Counted from the first letter of the stretch, positions 12,291 through 25,621 are shown. The stretch is DNA of 64,000 nucleotides from Lineus longissimus (GCF_910592395.1 NC_088325.1:14574109-14638108); one strand, 5' to 3'. A program made the numbers and translations. Notes: generated by a model not told the origin, from the letters alone.

Positions 12291-14490
12291 CGCATCATTA
12301 ATCATAGTTACTATCATTGACTCTATCACGACTCTGAGGATTTACTTTACTCGTGTCAAGGTTGGGTGACTGGGTATTGATTTGGGATCAAGTGTTCCGA
12401 GTTGTGGGGGTGCTATCAGCCTGGCACTGGTCCGTTCGCGATTCATTACTTTCCCTTGTTAACTTATAACTAGTGAAGTTTGTGTTTGATGTTTGCGAAA
12501 TAGTTGAGGTAGCTATGTCCCCTTAAAAAAAACGGACCATCGTTATTTACATGATAACGAGTTAGACCTAGGTAGCCGCAAGACTTAAGCTCTGTGGTTA
12601 GAAATAACTTCTACCCGTCCGCAGAACCTGGACTCATGGCAGTTCCATGCGGATGATTGCATTGCATAATGATTTATAGCGAATGATACAACTACTTTTA
12701 ACGTATTTGCACTGAGCAAAATTTAATCCAAGGCCCTTACCTATTAAAGTGAGAATAAGAAGATTCATGGGAAGGATTCATGATATCTATGCTCGTTGTG
12801 GTAGGTGTATCATTACAATAATTCAAATAATGTTTGGCAAAATGTTTCAACTCGAAAAGTATTTCTGTGTGGATACAGGGTCGATCCATCCCCGACATAA
12901 AAAGTGGAGCTACTGATAGAGCAATAAACAACCACAATTCCCAACCTTGAATGGGTTATTTTTGTGATAAATTCACGCCTGATTAGATTATTCCGACTGA
13001 AATTGACTATAGTCTATTTGTTTGCCAATGGAATTCGCCATTACAATTGGTTTGGGAGCATATTATAGTTGTAGAAGAATTGCCCGCTCTAATAAATCGT
13101 CATGGAGGACCGTATCTTCCCATTTGCAGAGATTGATGCGAACTTGAATTGAGTTTAGTTGGTTTATTCAAGTTGTCTTTCTAAAGGTTTCTCTTTTGTA
13201 CGAAGGTGATAAATCTAGACATAATGTGGTTAGATGTGAAGGAGATATGCTGAAGGGCAGTGTGGGATCCTGACGAAATAGATGACCTTAATGTGCTGCG
13301 TCTCCACAGACTCTAGACTGTTAGCTTGTGGCATATCCGTAAGCTGTTGGATCGAAGCTCTATCTTACACACACAAAATGAACCTTTGAACATGAAAATG
13401 ATCGCTATGAACTAATTATGGGACGAATCTCTCGAGATGATATTGGACCGGTGAAGTTTCTAGCCATGTTACCCCATTCCTTCCCTGTGTGGTGCAGTTT
13501 AAGCATGGTTCTATAGTGACCAATGACGTTCCAAGTACCACCAAACTGCCACACGAACTTTAAAAAGGTAAGCTGGGGCAGTATTCTTGAAACCACCTAT
13601 GTTTTCGGTAGACTTGTCTTGACAGGATACCATTAGGAGTGTCAGACTAATTACCCTGCCCCTAAAGTGTCCGCCAGGCCATTGTAAAAGCCTAATGAGT
13701 CCCTGATTGGGAAATGTATGTAGAACACGAGGTTGTTATACTTCAGACCCTTGATAATTCCGCCTGGGAATTGTTAAATCGTTCTTCTTGTATCAAGTTC
13801 GAGAAGGTAATTTGGTTATTCAAATTTGTTTCAAAGTAATAGCATGACAACGCTTACTGGGCTCTGGTGCATTCTAAGATCGATCTTTCTCAGATAAATA
13901 ATCCTGCGAATAACTTCGTGCTAATAAGAGGCACAAGGAGGCACTGATCGATAGGTCATTGTCAGTCAATCAATGAACGATGTTTCATCTTTCGGGAACA
14001 ATTAGAGTAACAAGTTTTTGCTTCATGATGTTCATAGCTGAAGTGACAAAACTCACACCATTTATCGTGAAGAGCAGTTAAATTGTTGATTGGGTGGAGG
14101 GCAGCAAGTACTTGACAACCCTAACGAAGTTAACGTCTGTACAAACGTCAGCTCCCTATGGTTAAGACTCTGTACATCCTGTACACACCTCCTCTACCTC
14201 CCAATGCTATTTACTGGATGACTAGCCAATGTATCACAATTTCATGGCTGATTACGGATCAGATTTGCGTAGTAATGGTATGTGTGTACACACCTGATTA
14301 AGGACGTGCTCAAGATGGGCGTTCCCGGTTTGACAGGCTTATCCCCTTCGTTCCCAGTGACCTTGAGGGGAAGGGTAGACACCGGACGATGTCTCGGAAG
14401 TACTACAAAAAGAGTGTCTGGCTGGGCAATCAGGAAACTGTTTGCTTGAGGTCAAATGAGTTCTGTATTAGCCAATGATAAGCTCCTTGC
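12291..14490. other. No gene recognised
   Basis: Only short, motif-free ORFs occur (for example 12737-12937 and 13405-13596 on the minus strand). No repeat or hairpin of note was seen. Confidence 0.4.
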
Positions 14491-14494
14491 TTAC

Positions 14495-14553
14495 CTGTGT
14501 TCCTTTGTTACTGTTCGACCTCGCGAAAGTTTCCTTTGAACATTTTTTTCAGG
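14495..14553 (-). CDS. Candidate internal exon, 59 nt, phase 0 to 2
   Basis: On the minus strand a pyrimidine-containing acceptor ending TCTGTGTAG is followed by 59 nt open in one frame (19 codons plus 2 nt, beginning PEKNVQRKLSRG) and then CAG/GTAAGC, a near-consensus donor. The peptide is basic and unrecognised. No partner exon was found. The plus strand also has an acceptor-like T-tract ending CAG at 14552, so the splice-like signals here may be incidental. Confidence 0.2.
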
Positions 14554-15087
14554 CTACACAGAGGTTCTTCAGCAAAAGGGTACATATTTGTGTTGGCGAA
14601 GAACCTTATAAGATGTTTTTCAAAAGCTGAAAAAACCCTTCATATCTAAGAGTGTACCTTCACACATTTAGATTAGGAGCAATCCGATCTACTTAGACGC
14701 GACGAAGTATCCTACTCTTGTCTTACTGATTAAGGGAGTTTTACTACCAAAGCACAAAGTGGGGATGGTTTGATTTGCATTTCCAAGTAATGAAAAATAG
14801 CCAATCCTGTGATGTCGTGGTATTGGAGTGGTCGGACCCAGGCCGGAAGGAGAGTCTGTCTATGATTGCATATAAATTGAACATGGATGTTCACTGTTTT
14901 GCTAGACTATGATGGACGGTGCACTCTGCTCTCGGTATTTCGTTTATCATGATGGCCGTCGCCAGCCCGAGGCGGGAGCGATTCTGTCATCTTGATCACA
15001 TATGCTGGAGATAATCGATAGAGAGAAACCTTGTCCTGGAGATATTTCATAAAACAGAAGGACCATCCGCGGTATCCTGTCGGAGGA

Positions 15088-15417
15088 CTTGTGGTTTAGC
15101 TCAGGGGCAGATCAACGATTTCTCTACAATGTGGTCAATGTTGGCTTTATGGAATGGCACACTATACCAATTCTACCATGGGAAATGACCAAACTCTGCT
15201 GTTTTCTTCAGATCGAGTGTTATCTGAAGTAGGCATATCCTGCTATATCTGAGCCACACTTTAGCTTATGGGCAGATCGACGGTTTCTCTATAATGTGGT
15301 CACTGGTGGCTTTACGGCATGGCAAGGTGTGCCAATTTTACCATGGAAAACTACCAAGCTCCGCTATTTCCTTCACATCTACTGCAATCTCAAGTAACAA
15401 GTTTTCAGCATCTGACA
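15088..15417. repeat. 165-bp tandem dimer, diverged
   Basis: TTTAGCTCAGGGGCAGATC at 15095 and TTTAGCTTATGGGCAGATC at 15260 begin two copies that continue in parallel through TTTCTCTA.AATGTGGTCA, GGCTTTA.GG.ATGGCA, CCAATT.TACCATGG and onward. The period is 165. Between about 14,810 and 15,060 there is a further pair of loosely similar blocks (GGTCGGACCCAGGCCGGAAGG and GCCGTCGCCAGCCCGAGGCGG). Confidence 0.75.
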
Positions 15418-15845
15418 TATCTGCGATACACGCCATAGTGGTGAGAATATTGCTTCTATTGTAAAGATATCTTTTTAACTTCGTGGTTTGGAAATGAGAG
15501 TGCTATGATTCAATAACTATTCTTAAAGTTGCCGAAGAAAAAAAGAGCCTTTCCTTGATCCGCCCAGAAAAATCGGGGCCTTATCTAGACGCGTGATAAG
15601 GAACACCAATAGTCGAGATATCATATTTTTAGCCTGAGTAGGTCTTTGCTCGGGGCATAACAGCGGTTTCAACTAATTGAATATTGTGGGTATGATTGCC
15701 TGTGGTATTGTAAGGCTTCTTAGCCTACATGATGGCGCGGGGAGGTGGGCATGATGAGTCTAGGGGATGATTGTGATTGTCATTTGCTGAAGCAAGCATC
15801 TCATAAGGAAGTCTAAGACAATGTCATTTTCTCACATCCTTGTTC

Positions 15846-15884
15846 GCCTATTCACCTCGCCTGTTCACCTCGTCTATTCACCTC
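15846..15884. repeat. 13-bp repeat, three copies
   Basis: GCCTATTCACCTC, GCCTGTTCACCTC and GTCTATTCACCTC follow one another without gaps. Confidence 0.85.
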
Positions 15885-18690
15885 TTCTTGTGTGAGTTTG
15901 ACAACATACTTTCTTTTCCTTCGGACAATGTTTCCGTGACGCAGTTTGCATGATCTAACTATAGAAAAATATAATGATAGCCAAGATGTCATTAACCTCG
16001 TATTGTGAGAAAAACCCCAAATGAAAATTCTCCTAAGTAATATCCAGGTTGATTCCAGCAAATGCAGAACTTTTTCCATTAATTCATCGGATTTTTGTCA
16101 CTTGCTTAAAGTGCGATTAGAGTTTTTTAAGATGAGGGCATTGAAAACAAAGCCGAGAGCTTGTGTCAAGGCGGTGATGCACTCATTTAAATAAGGTGCA
16201 TAGCCGCAGTTGTGATGCCTTTCTTCCTCTCATTAATTTGTCAGAAATGATGCTGGGAGCTGTTGTCAAACTATTTTACAACTGCTAAAATTATGATCTA
16301 GCAATTCATCCCAAGTTTGATAAACCTTAAACTACCCAAATAATGCTCTCTTTGCGTAAAGGAAGTCACTTGTTGATCAAAGATGCATTTTGATGGTGTC
16401 TCTGCCCATCACTTCTCACCAAACTAGCCAAACTAGCCATCATCTCCAACATATATCGATATAATCAAATTACGCACGTGCCCGTGTCAGCGAAGAAGAC
16501 ATTCTGCCCGTGTTTATAGTAAAATAATTGACGATCTATACCAATCGAGTCTAATGGTGTTTAAGAAAGGTCGTGGTGGTCATTTGGGAGCGTTTGTATG
16601 GAAAGAGTGGTTCTTAGCTAAACACATCGATGATCGATGAGGACGCTGCATTGACTAACTGAGTCTTCGGAGGCTGAGATATGGTTATTGAAATCAGGTA
16701 ATGGACTTCTGACCAATGACTTAATCTATTTAGTCATGACTTGTCACATCTGGAAGGTGTTGGCCCAATTTTCGGACGTGGACAGCGAGTCTCCCCTCTA
16801 TCAAGTACACCATGGCGCTCTGTAAGAACCTATCTTCCACTGACAAGGATTCGAAAATTGGGAACAGGTTTCTTTTCATATTAACATCAGACGAAGTGAT
16901 GCTTATGTCAGACGCTTGTCCCTGTCACAGTGTAATGATGGCCTCAAACCAACGGGTTCTTTGAACTTCATGAGGTGATGAACTCTCCGAACTAGTTTAC
17001 ACTTTACTGACACGGTCGATTATATACATCTGTTTAATATCGGCAGTTAATAAAGGTAATGTACGAGTGGTCCATGGCTTCCTTATGGTCGCTTGGCCCC
17101 CTAAACACGCCTAATCACCTAAATTGGTAGTAATGATACGAATGGAACGTGACCTCCGGTCAGAAGCTCCATACACAACTCCCAATTATAGCCAACTACG
17201 TCTCAGGAAATCTTCTGACCGCACGACAACCAACCGATGCTAATTCTGTCATCGTACTTCGTAAGCCGATGCTAATAAAATCATACTTTTGCGCAAGTCC
17301 CGCGAAAGCCTTCAGCAGTTTTTGTAACTACTTTCATCTCAGAACTTTGTAAACTTTGGCTAGTTTCTTTTAAAGTTGATAAATGCCTGACAGCGGTGAC
17401 AAATATAGAATATGACGTTGTTTAAACTCATTTATTTACTTGAAGGTATAAGATCACATCAACGAATTGCCCCATTTCAGACACATTTAATCTCTCCTCT
17501 TCGTAATTGAAACGTCACTTAGTTACATTCATCACGGACTTTTTTCTCATGATTTGTTGCAACAACTAGATTGTGTCCGTACTGCCTTCGTAGAAATGCC
17601 TACCACATTCAATCGGAATGTTTTCTCGACACCAAACATCAATATGCCACATGCCATACAATCATTGTAATTATGAAACTAATCGCGGCTGGATCATTGA
17701 AGCCACAACAAATCGCGCCAATATCACACAGACTGATCTGACGGAGTCGTGATTTTAGTTTGGATAATATGATGGCGTACGTGCGCAGTCCAATCTGAAG
17801 ACCGTTGACTTAAGTCTTGGAAGTGTACTTTTGTGGAGCAGCCAAGGCTCTTTCATAAGCGCTGATGCCGTTCGTCATGGCTCTTTGATGAAGCACGTGT
17901 ACTTACAAATCAAACAAGATTGTTTTTCAGTGGTGTTGTATAATGATGTCTATGGCACTCGACTTCAATTCACAAAATAAACTATCCGCTTGGTTATGTA
18001 GTTTAACATGATGTTGGTAAAATATGGCAGAGGATTCCGTTTCTATCAGTTCGATCAGTCACGGAAAAATGTTATCTTCGTTGGTTGAGCTGCTTGAAAT
18101 GTTCGAAAGTTGAAACCTTTGAACGTAACCATGGCCACACGATAAATATACAACAGTTTTATCAAGAACAGCATTCTTTTGCAATGTACAGTTCAATGTG
18201 CAGCATATACAATGAATGGCACAGCATTTTTTTTCATATCATGTAGAATAACCACACCGAACCCCACTACGTCATTCTTTAACGTGGCAATCAAATAACA
18301 TGTGAGCCCCAGGAACATGCTTTGCCTTATCAAAGTGGAAAATGGACTCAAAGACTGCGTCATAGAATGCTCCATTCAAGCCCTATTATTCGAAACGCCT
18401 TTGAAATATGTCTCTTATCATGGGGACACAAAGTCATTGTTATTTGCTCGGCGCTGCAGTGCCTGCTCCAACAATACAGATGCTGGTATTGAGGTACATT
18501 TTATCAATTTTGTGCCATAAAAAACCCAACCAATTATGCAGCCAGAATAACTGTTGGAAAGGGCTCTCGCACTTTTGAAGGAGAACTGCAGGTGGTTGTG
18601 CAATGATGGCGAATAATAGCTTGAGCATTACAGGAAACTTACGAAACAGTATGAAACCTTCGTTGAACATGCAACGGTTCAATAAGCGCT
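15885..18690. other. No gene recognised
   Basis: Short ORFs at 17149-17352 (+) and 18193-18603 (both strands) lack splice context and motifs. A small direct repeat of AAACTAGCC occurs near 16,421. Confidence 0.4.
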
Positions 18691-18698
18691 GCCTGATA

Positions 18699-18890
18699 CA
18701 ATAACACATTTGACTTTAAAAAAAAACATAACAAAAAAACAAAAACAAAAACAAAAAAACAAAAAAAAACAATACAATACAATAACACATTTGACTTTTT
18801 AAAAAAAAACAACAAAAAACAACAACAAAAACAACAATAACACATTTGACTTAAAAAAAACAACAACAACAAAAAACAACAACAAAAAAC
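18699..18890. repeat. A/AAC-rich low-complexity block with a repeated 17-mer
   Basis: CAATAACACATTTGACTT occurs three times (near 18,700, 18,779 and 18,836), each time followed by a long A-rich stretch made of A-runs, AAC and AAAAC units. The block runs straight into the SINE at 18893. The apparent minus-strand ORFs here (Phe/Leu/Cys/Val-rich) are simply translations of the T/GTT-rich complement. Confidence 0.85.
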
Positions 18891-18892
18891 AA

Positions 18893-19275
18893 GGAGCCTC
18901 ACGGCCTAGTGGTTTACACTGCTGGCCACCACGCAATAGGGCCCGGGTTCGATCCCAGGATCGTATGTCTGGATGAACTGGCATGGCTTTCAAGGAACTC
19001 CTGGCTCTTCACAGTCCTTCGAATGAGACTCAACACCGAGGTTCTTTGTACCTGGTGTCTATGCCAGGGCAAGCTAAGACCCCACCAAGTGAGACATATG
19101 AGTAGCTTGCGTGGACTCTATCTCTCTCGCCAAAGTCGGACCACTAGGCCAATAAACCCAATTGGTGCCTAACCATAGTGGCACGCAGGATACGCTCATC
19201 CCGCCTTGGAGGAGGATTACTCCTAGGAGAATGACCTATCCAAGTGCAGAGCGAACGCTGAAGAAGAAGAAGAAG
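18893..19275 (+). mobile_element. tRNA-derived SINE, about 383 bp, GAA tail
   Basis: The head is tRNA-like. An A-box-like CGGCCTAGTGG lies at 18902-18912 and a perfect B box GGTTCGATCCC at 18946-18956, at a spacing normal for an internal RNA polymerase III promoter. The body continues about 300 bases, includes the phrase GAATGAGACTCAACACCGAGG (near 19,020) and ends in a (GAA)n microsatellite tail. From memory that phrase resembles the conserved central part of tRNA-SINEs in several marine invertebrates, and a tRNA head, unrelated body and short-repeat tail are the standard SINE layout. The sequence does not continue as a folded tRNA, so it is not a tRNA gene. I see no second copy in the window and cannot identify clear target-site duplications. 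Confidence 0.85.
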
Positions 19276-20424
19276 ACTTACAATGAAACTGCTTGCCGTA
19301 AAATTCTGATGACAAATATAATTTGGTATTTGAAGATGATATGTTAGAAGAACGTTGAGGTTTCTGGCAATTTCTCGCCGGAACGGATGTCGGGGAAGTA
19401 TTATTCCTCTAAGGCTTTTCTTTAGGTACAACAAGGACCGGGTCACCTGAACCTCATGATGAAAGCTTCGATAGAGAAACACGATCGAATGTACCCATTA
19501 TGTCGTTAATTCTCTGGAAACAAACCATTGTTCTTCAACTAATGAATGTCGCTATATAGTCATTTCCAACCTGAGAAAACGTAAGAAAAGAGGTCATGCG
19601 CGATCATAAACAAGTTGATCAACATGACCACTAAAGAAAGATCCTGGGCAAGTCAATAGGATATGTTCGTAGGTGTCAGCATAACGGCGTATAAACCGGT
19701 ATTTATTAGTCTTAGTTGATAAACCTAGCCCATTCCCTTCAGATATAAACCCTTACTTTATTTCTTGTCCATTCATATCAAGGATTATCACACAAAACCG
19801 TCCCTGCCACGGACAGTCCGACGAAAAATGAGCTCCTTTTATTACCCGGTAACGTCAATGGCAGAACGTTACGACCGATTTACTACATCCAACTAGTAAA
19901 ATCACTGTTTTTCCTAATGCTTTGTTTATTGGCTGTACGTTAGCGGGATCAGTGCAAATTGACACGGGGTGCACTGTCTTATTTTACGAGAACTTGCAGG
20001 TTCGTAAGGAAGATGTACGGTTAGGGTTTGGGGGAATGCTGGCCAAATATTTAGCTGATGGCGAAATAAATGCCCATAGTGTATAAAGATAAAGCCAAAA
20101 ACATTTATCAAAGGGTGCTCAGGGCAGAATGTGACGCCGTGTTGAGAAATATTGCATGGGGGTGTCCCATAATCTAGATTATTTATGTTCGGTGCTAAAC
20201 GGAATTTTCACCGTCAGCCGCCAAGTGGTGTCTAAGATATAATGACCAATCCATGTCATCGACACATCATTGGATTGTGTTAACGCTTAACGTATTTTTT
20301 TTGAAAGTGTGACGAAATGTATTATCCAGAAAGTGGCAGTTCATACCGCATTTTGCTATTGGTAGCATTACCAAAAAATCAGTAGATCGATCCTTAACTC
20401 CTTGGCGTCCTGTTAGGCAGATAA
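19276..20424. other. No gene recognised
   Basis: The minus-strand ORF at 19144-19482 overlaps the SINE and is not a gene. Nothing else stands out. Confidence 0.4.
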
Positions 20425-20800
20425 AGTCAGACTGCACCGTGATCTCTGAAAACGCGCAGAATCGTTCGTGTCAAGCACTCATCATCTTAAGCGCCATAAC
20501 TCTCCTATCATACTCTGTGTAATGTGGTACAGTATCTAAACCGCAATAATCCTTCGTGTCAAAGGCACATTATATCATGCCATGACAAAAGTTATTCATC
20601 ATTATATCCATCTTCGCTAAAGTTTGATAAAAGCGACGGAAAAGAACGGTAATGCTTTATGTAGATTGCACCAAGACTTCTGAAAGCAGGAAGAATTGTC
20701 CATGTCAAGTCACCGTTAGGTTTCGCGCCATATAACTCTCGTAGATTACTCGATGCATTTTCGCGCAGTATTATCGTAATTCCCATTACAGCCAAGGGGA
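20425..20800. repeat. Diverged direct repeat, period about 234 bp
   Basis: ACTGCACCGTGATCTCTGAAA at 20431 and ATTGCACCAAGACTTCTGAAA at 20665 begin two alignable blocks that share TGTCAAG, GCGCCATA.AACTCTC and further words. A partial third block (CCTTCGTGTCAAAGGCAC near 20,550) lies between them. Old and strongly diverged. Confidence 0.5.
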
Positions 20801-23029
20801 CCTAAATCATCACAGGAACGCTATTCCATCACATCCTATCAGCTACTTGAGCAAAAGGTGATAAAGCATAGAATGCCAAGTGTGCCTATAGTTAATGGGC
20901 ACTCTTTGCGATTGAGGGTTTTTCGCATCCCGATGGCGTTAGGTGTAGAGCATAATATAGCCAGGCTATTATGCCCGTAATATGATGACCCTTATTTTTT
21001 TCCCACCTTATACCGCAGAGCTAACAATCAATGGTGACTTCATTAACAGCAAATGAAGAGGTTTATCTACGTATTTTTGAATACTGTCAGTCCTGTCAAG
21101 ATACCGCGACCAGTGGAGGGTTCTGCAAAGGGAATTATAGTAATATAATGCAAACTTTTGACTAGTACACATGTCAATATAGTGATTTGTTTGAGTGCCG
21201 AACAGTTTATTTTAGCTGGCCTGATCCTTGGACCAAAATCGAATTTTTCTCTCGAATCTTTTTTTCAATCACAAGTTTTAGAAGTTTTCGTCAAGCACAT
21301 TGATCACAATTATGAGCCCATCAGTCTCCGCAAATGCCATAAAATGTCAAAAATCAACGCAGGGTGATCGCTCATGCATTAACTGGACCTGAACTGAAAT
21401 TTTCCGTTGGGGTGATAAAACTAATTGTGGGCAGAAATGTTTTGGGAAGAGATTTTTCAACAATTTGGGTCCTCTTCAGTGATAGATGGGCATTACATTT
21501 TTTTGTTGGCGACCGAGAGCGACGATAACTCGCAAATGATGTTTCCCTCTAAGGATGATTTGCTAAATGATAACAGAATTATTCCAGACATTTGTGGGCG
21601 AATTACCAGTCATTCATTATCATGAAGCCTTTGGGTATCATAATAAGTGAATTTAAGCCAGGTAGATCGCTACGTAGTGGGTGAAAGGGCCTCGGATGCA
21701 AATAAAAATGACAATACCCCGCCGATGTCAAACTGACAAAAGGTAACAACACATAGGTTTGCACCCAAACCACAAGTGACACCCCTTCCTGTTGGAATCC
21801 GTGTTCACATTTTCATCTTAAAAAGGTACAACATGTCATTTTTGTAACTTGAACTCACCATCAACACATTTTTGCCTTTTCTTCTACCAGTTCAGGTGAT
21901 TCAGCTATGACCTGACGAGGCCAACTTCCAAATCTTTTTAGCTAATCTGCCAACTCAGCATGCTACGATAAACATGTTACGAACAACTTTCAAGCAACAG
22001 TCTTTCAAAGGCTTTCTCAGGCTGGCGCTCTTTTCATTTGATGTCCATTACAATTAGCTCAACCGTATGCCAGCTAGAGTGCCACTGGCTCGCTCAGGCT
22101 AATTAATAGTTGCTTACATGTTCCAACCTTTCTCCTAATGCTATGTGAGGCTGTTTGACATTTGGTGTGAACTAATTGTTATACGAATGATAACGTGATC
22201 GTGTTCGTGCACAACGTACATGGCGGCGATTAGCACGCCAAACTTATTTTCATTAAAAGTCGATTTCCTATCTCATCTCGCCAATGCTAATGTAAACGAG
22301 TGTCAAAGAAAAAATGACATTACATACATTTGCGTTGTTTTCTTCTTCAATAAAACCTCTTTTGGTTGACTATTTGATTAAGACCTAATATATAGCTAGC
22401 AATAAGGTTCTGCTTCCAGGGTCGGCTAGCACAAAGTCTGTACATTTTGTGATTAATATACTTTTAGTAATCAATTATCGCAGACTAATAACTTAGTCTC
22501 AACTTTCCGCATGAAGTTTTCCCGGCGAGGACAGACTTCCGTACCCAGTGTTACAAGGAAACGTTTCATCACTCCCTTTTCCTTGACGAATGCCATTTTT
22601 AATATCCTGTCTAAGTTATTAATACCATTAGAAGATGATTCGATTATGACCGGGGTGTTTGGAATACGTTATAATACTCTAACTAGTCTGTTCAGGTGAA
22701 CTTATCGGGTTTAACTCCTGTGACGTAGTTGGGCTGGACGAAGGCTGTTGTTGACAACTCGGTAAACAACACCTGTTACCAAGCAACGATTTCTTATGTT
22801 TGAGGTAAATTGTTAAAAAAATAATAATGGTAAGCTACATAACAGAACAGACAAGTTCATCAATTCTAAAGACCGCGCTATCTCGAAATAATCTGTAGTG
22901 ACGAAGGCTTGCGATTGAATTAGACTGAATGCAATTAGCGAAATTGTTTCTTTGATATACCATACCGGAATAGGTATCCATGATTTATATAAAGGCCAAA
23001 CCCAGGACTGTACTAGATATTTGACAGCA
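20801..23029. other. No gene recognised; small hairpin at 20949-20973
   Basis: GCATAATATAGCC and GGCTATTATGC form an imperfect hairpin at about 20,949-20,973. ORFs at 21158-21367 and 21425-21625 (+) have no motif or splice support. Confidence 0.4.
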
Positions 23030-23228
23030 TCCTTCTCGTTAGTTCAACTGCGAGAACTTGTCCGTGTGGTTCGCTGGTAGTTCGACTATTGTACCTGAGT
23101 GTCTCTGCCGGAGCAAATAAATGATCCCACGTAGGTGGACAGTAGCCTGTATATGGACTAAAATCTCCCGGCAAAAATCAAAATAGGGTTACGACACTGG
23201 TAATAATGATGATGATGATGAAGATGGT
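23030..23228 (+). mobile_element. Possible old SINE ending in a GAT microsatellite
   Basis: A region with a degraded A/B-box-like pair (TCCGTGTGGTTCGCTGG then GTAGTTCGACTATTG) is followed about 100 bases later by GACACTGGTAATAATGATGATGATGATGAAG. A short-period tail after a unique body is how SINEs end in many invertebrates. The promoter boxes are weak, so this may be only a microsatellite. Confidence 0.25.
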
Positions 23229-24488
23229 GACGAAAGGCGAAATCAAACAGATATTATTTTGAATATACCCGTATATGTCGATAAGTCATTCAAGATTAAG
23301 AATTCACAAGACGGCTCATCGATCTACGTGTACATTTGTGCCTAATTGCAATCTGGTTCCCCTTCAGTATTCGGTATTGGCTAATTGGCATATTCTGGAG
23401 AAATGCAATCCGTGTGTATCATCGCATTGACATGAAAATCCATGAAGTTATCGCTGTAGACAATAAAAATTAGTTCAGGAATTAAAGCGTTGGGTCAGGT
23501 GTTGTTTCGATGCGATTTCTGTATCTTGTGAGCCGACCCACAGAAACCATATCAATGGTAAGAGAATCAACCTTCATTGAATTCTTTTGGAATCGATTCA
23601 AATTGCAACTTCACGTATGGTAACAACGATCTTAGCAAGTTGGACATTGATTGAGGAACTTTGTACACATTTCGCACAACATCGCTTTTCGTTTTATCTG
23701 CAAAGGACTTTATCAGAACAAACTAGCTATAAGAGGTTTTGTTGATGAGAGAGAGGGCTTGCTTTAAGTGCAAGTCGAGGACAGATTCATGCTTTTTAAA
23801 TTTATTGTAATTTTATGCTTATTGAAATTGAAAAATTTGGAAATGTGATAATTTGTCAGTCAATTGCGAATGAATATTTATGATACAACGTATTACAAAG
23901 ATGTACTTCAGAGGGATGCAAATAAAAAGTTATTGAAATATTACAGTCACTACGACTTATTAGTAGTAAAACAGTGCATAAGAGTCATCAGATGAAGAAT
24001 TTGTTACAACCGGCGGCAAACAAACCAAACATGCCGAATCCCCCTCGAGCATCCTCGGCCTTGTTCGGAAGCAAGCAAACACCGGGCTTTAATTTGAAAC
24101 CGGCTATTTATTCACACCCAAACTAATCATCTTCTTTTGTAAACTAAGCAGATAATTTTAAGCCAGAGTTTTGCCGCCGGACTTAATGTGGAACTAATTA
24201 CCACATGAAGACAAATTAGTAATAGTTTCGAGTAATCCTTGGTATGACAGGAGAGTTGATTAGTGACGAGCAAATCCAGAGTTAAATTTCAAGACAACAA
24301 TGACTCGCAAAAGCTGCTGAGCTAGATTAGCTTTTTGTTTATCGAGCAACACGTATTTTTGACAGCAGTTGATGGAATCTGCGGCCATTTAATCCGTCTT
24401 TTTTCCATTGAAGGTGTTTGGCTTCCTCTTTTTATGCATCGTCAATATCGTGGTTCGTAGTTGGCATTACTACATTATATAGCTAGCC
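23229..24488. other. No gene recognised
   Basis: AT-rich, no ORF of 60 codons, no repeat seen. A TATAT-containing stretch (ATTATATAGC, 24,474-24,483) lies just before the ATG at 24489. Confidence 0.45.
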
Positions 24489-24603
24489 ATGTTTGCTTCT
24501 GTGTGTCTCACATTTCTGAATAACCCTACTCGATGGCGATCTTCAGCACGTCAGTTGTATATATCGCACATTAATGCAATGGATACCCAACAACCACCTC
24601 AAG
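24489..24603 (+). CDS. Candidate first coding exon, 38 codons, ends in phase 1
   Basis: An ATG with G at -3 opens a frame beginning MFASVCLTFLNN. After 38 codons plus one base it reaches AAG/GTATGA, a moderate donor. The frame happens to stay open past the donor to 24701. It is grouped with the exons at 25622, 26642 and 28084 because all introns would be phase 1. Joined, they would give about 87 residues with no domain I recognise. The N-terminus is mildly hydrophobic but not a clear signal peptide. It could equally be a noncoding transcript or chance. Confidence 0.2.
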
Positions 24604-25621
24604 GTATGATGGAGCTTAGCAAATGTATACGTTTGCAAGTAATTGCAATGCATCTTCATCGCAAAACATGGCCGGGCAGTCTAAGGGCCCGCGTGTTATA
24701 AATAGAATTAATCATCATGTTCATGAATAGCAGCTTTGATATTTGCAGGGAACTTTCGCGCTCTCAAAGACCCTTATTATTTTATTGTGCTGCATATTTA
24801 TTGCGGGGCCGATGTTCTAACCTCTGAGGACCATGTTTATATATTGGCTGTCATCCACAGACGTTAGGAAAAAAGCTTTGAAGAAGTCTTCTCGTTACCG
24901 AATGCAAAAAGTTAGGCAGAACGTCACGACTTCCATATTAGAGTTGAAGATAATGCCAAGCCACCTTCAAAGGAAGTACCTATCGTATTTCATATTGGAC
25001 TTTTTTCACAAAGATGTGTGACTGTATGAAGAGCCGTGTGAATCGGTGTCTGATGCCCGATGACAAATGAATATTGTTTGTTATCATAGAAAAATGAAGA
25101 TATCATAACAAGGATTATCACAGTCTGTGGTGTTTGATAAACGCTGTTTTCTCTTCTTCAAAAGCTGATCGTATTTACCTTAAAGTAAATATTTCGTCCT
25201 TTCACTACTGGGGCCTTCTCAGTAAACTGAAGGAACGAGGCCATTCTGTCTTCTCGCTTCCTCGATTTTCGAATCGGATCATAGGTTGGATAGTTTTGAA
25301 TGCGTTACTCTGTTCAAGGCTGTTTTTTCTCTCTTTGTGGTTGTTTTTCCTCCTTTTTGTTGTGTATGGTTTATTCTCCACGATAGGTTGTTGGATCCAT
25401 ATTCCTTTCCTATTAAAAGTCTCAAGTTGCAATGACAAGTAGAACTCCCAGCTTCAATTTTGAGAAATTGCAATTAAGACCTAAAGTCTTCTTTGTATGT
25501 TGTCCGTAAAGTACATGTATAATGTATCTGGAGATTGAGAATATGTTTCGTGTGATTTGTTTGAGGTTTTCTGGCGACCTACTGTCGCACATTCTCACAA
25601 ATCTATCTCCATATATTTTAG

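Noticed and set aside
18902-18965. Possible functional tRNA gene
   Set aside because: A and B boxes are present, but the sequence continues into a SINE body with a GAA tail, and the arms needed for a tRNA acceptor stem are not seen.
18639-18993. Minus-strand ORFs rich in Phe, Leu, Cys and Val
   Set aside because: They are translations of the T/GTT-rich complement of the A/AAC-rich repeat.
21697-23924. Octamer motifs ATGCAAAT at about 21,697 and 23,917
   Set aside because: Eight-base matches are expected by chance in 64 kb and there is no clustered promoter context.
25134-25442. 102-codon plus-strand ORF with strongly hydrophobic segments
   Set aside because: The hydrophobicity follows from T-rich DNA (TTT/CTT/TTC codons). 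No splice or start support, and overlapping minus ORFs are equally long.
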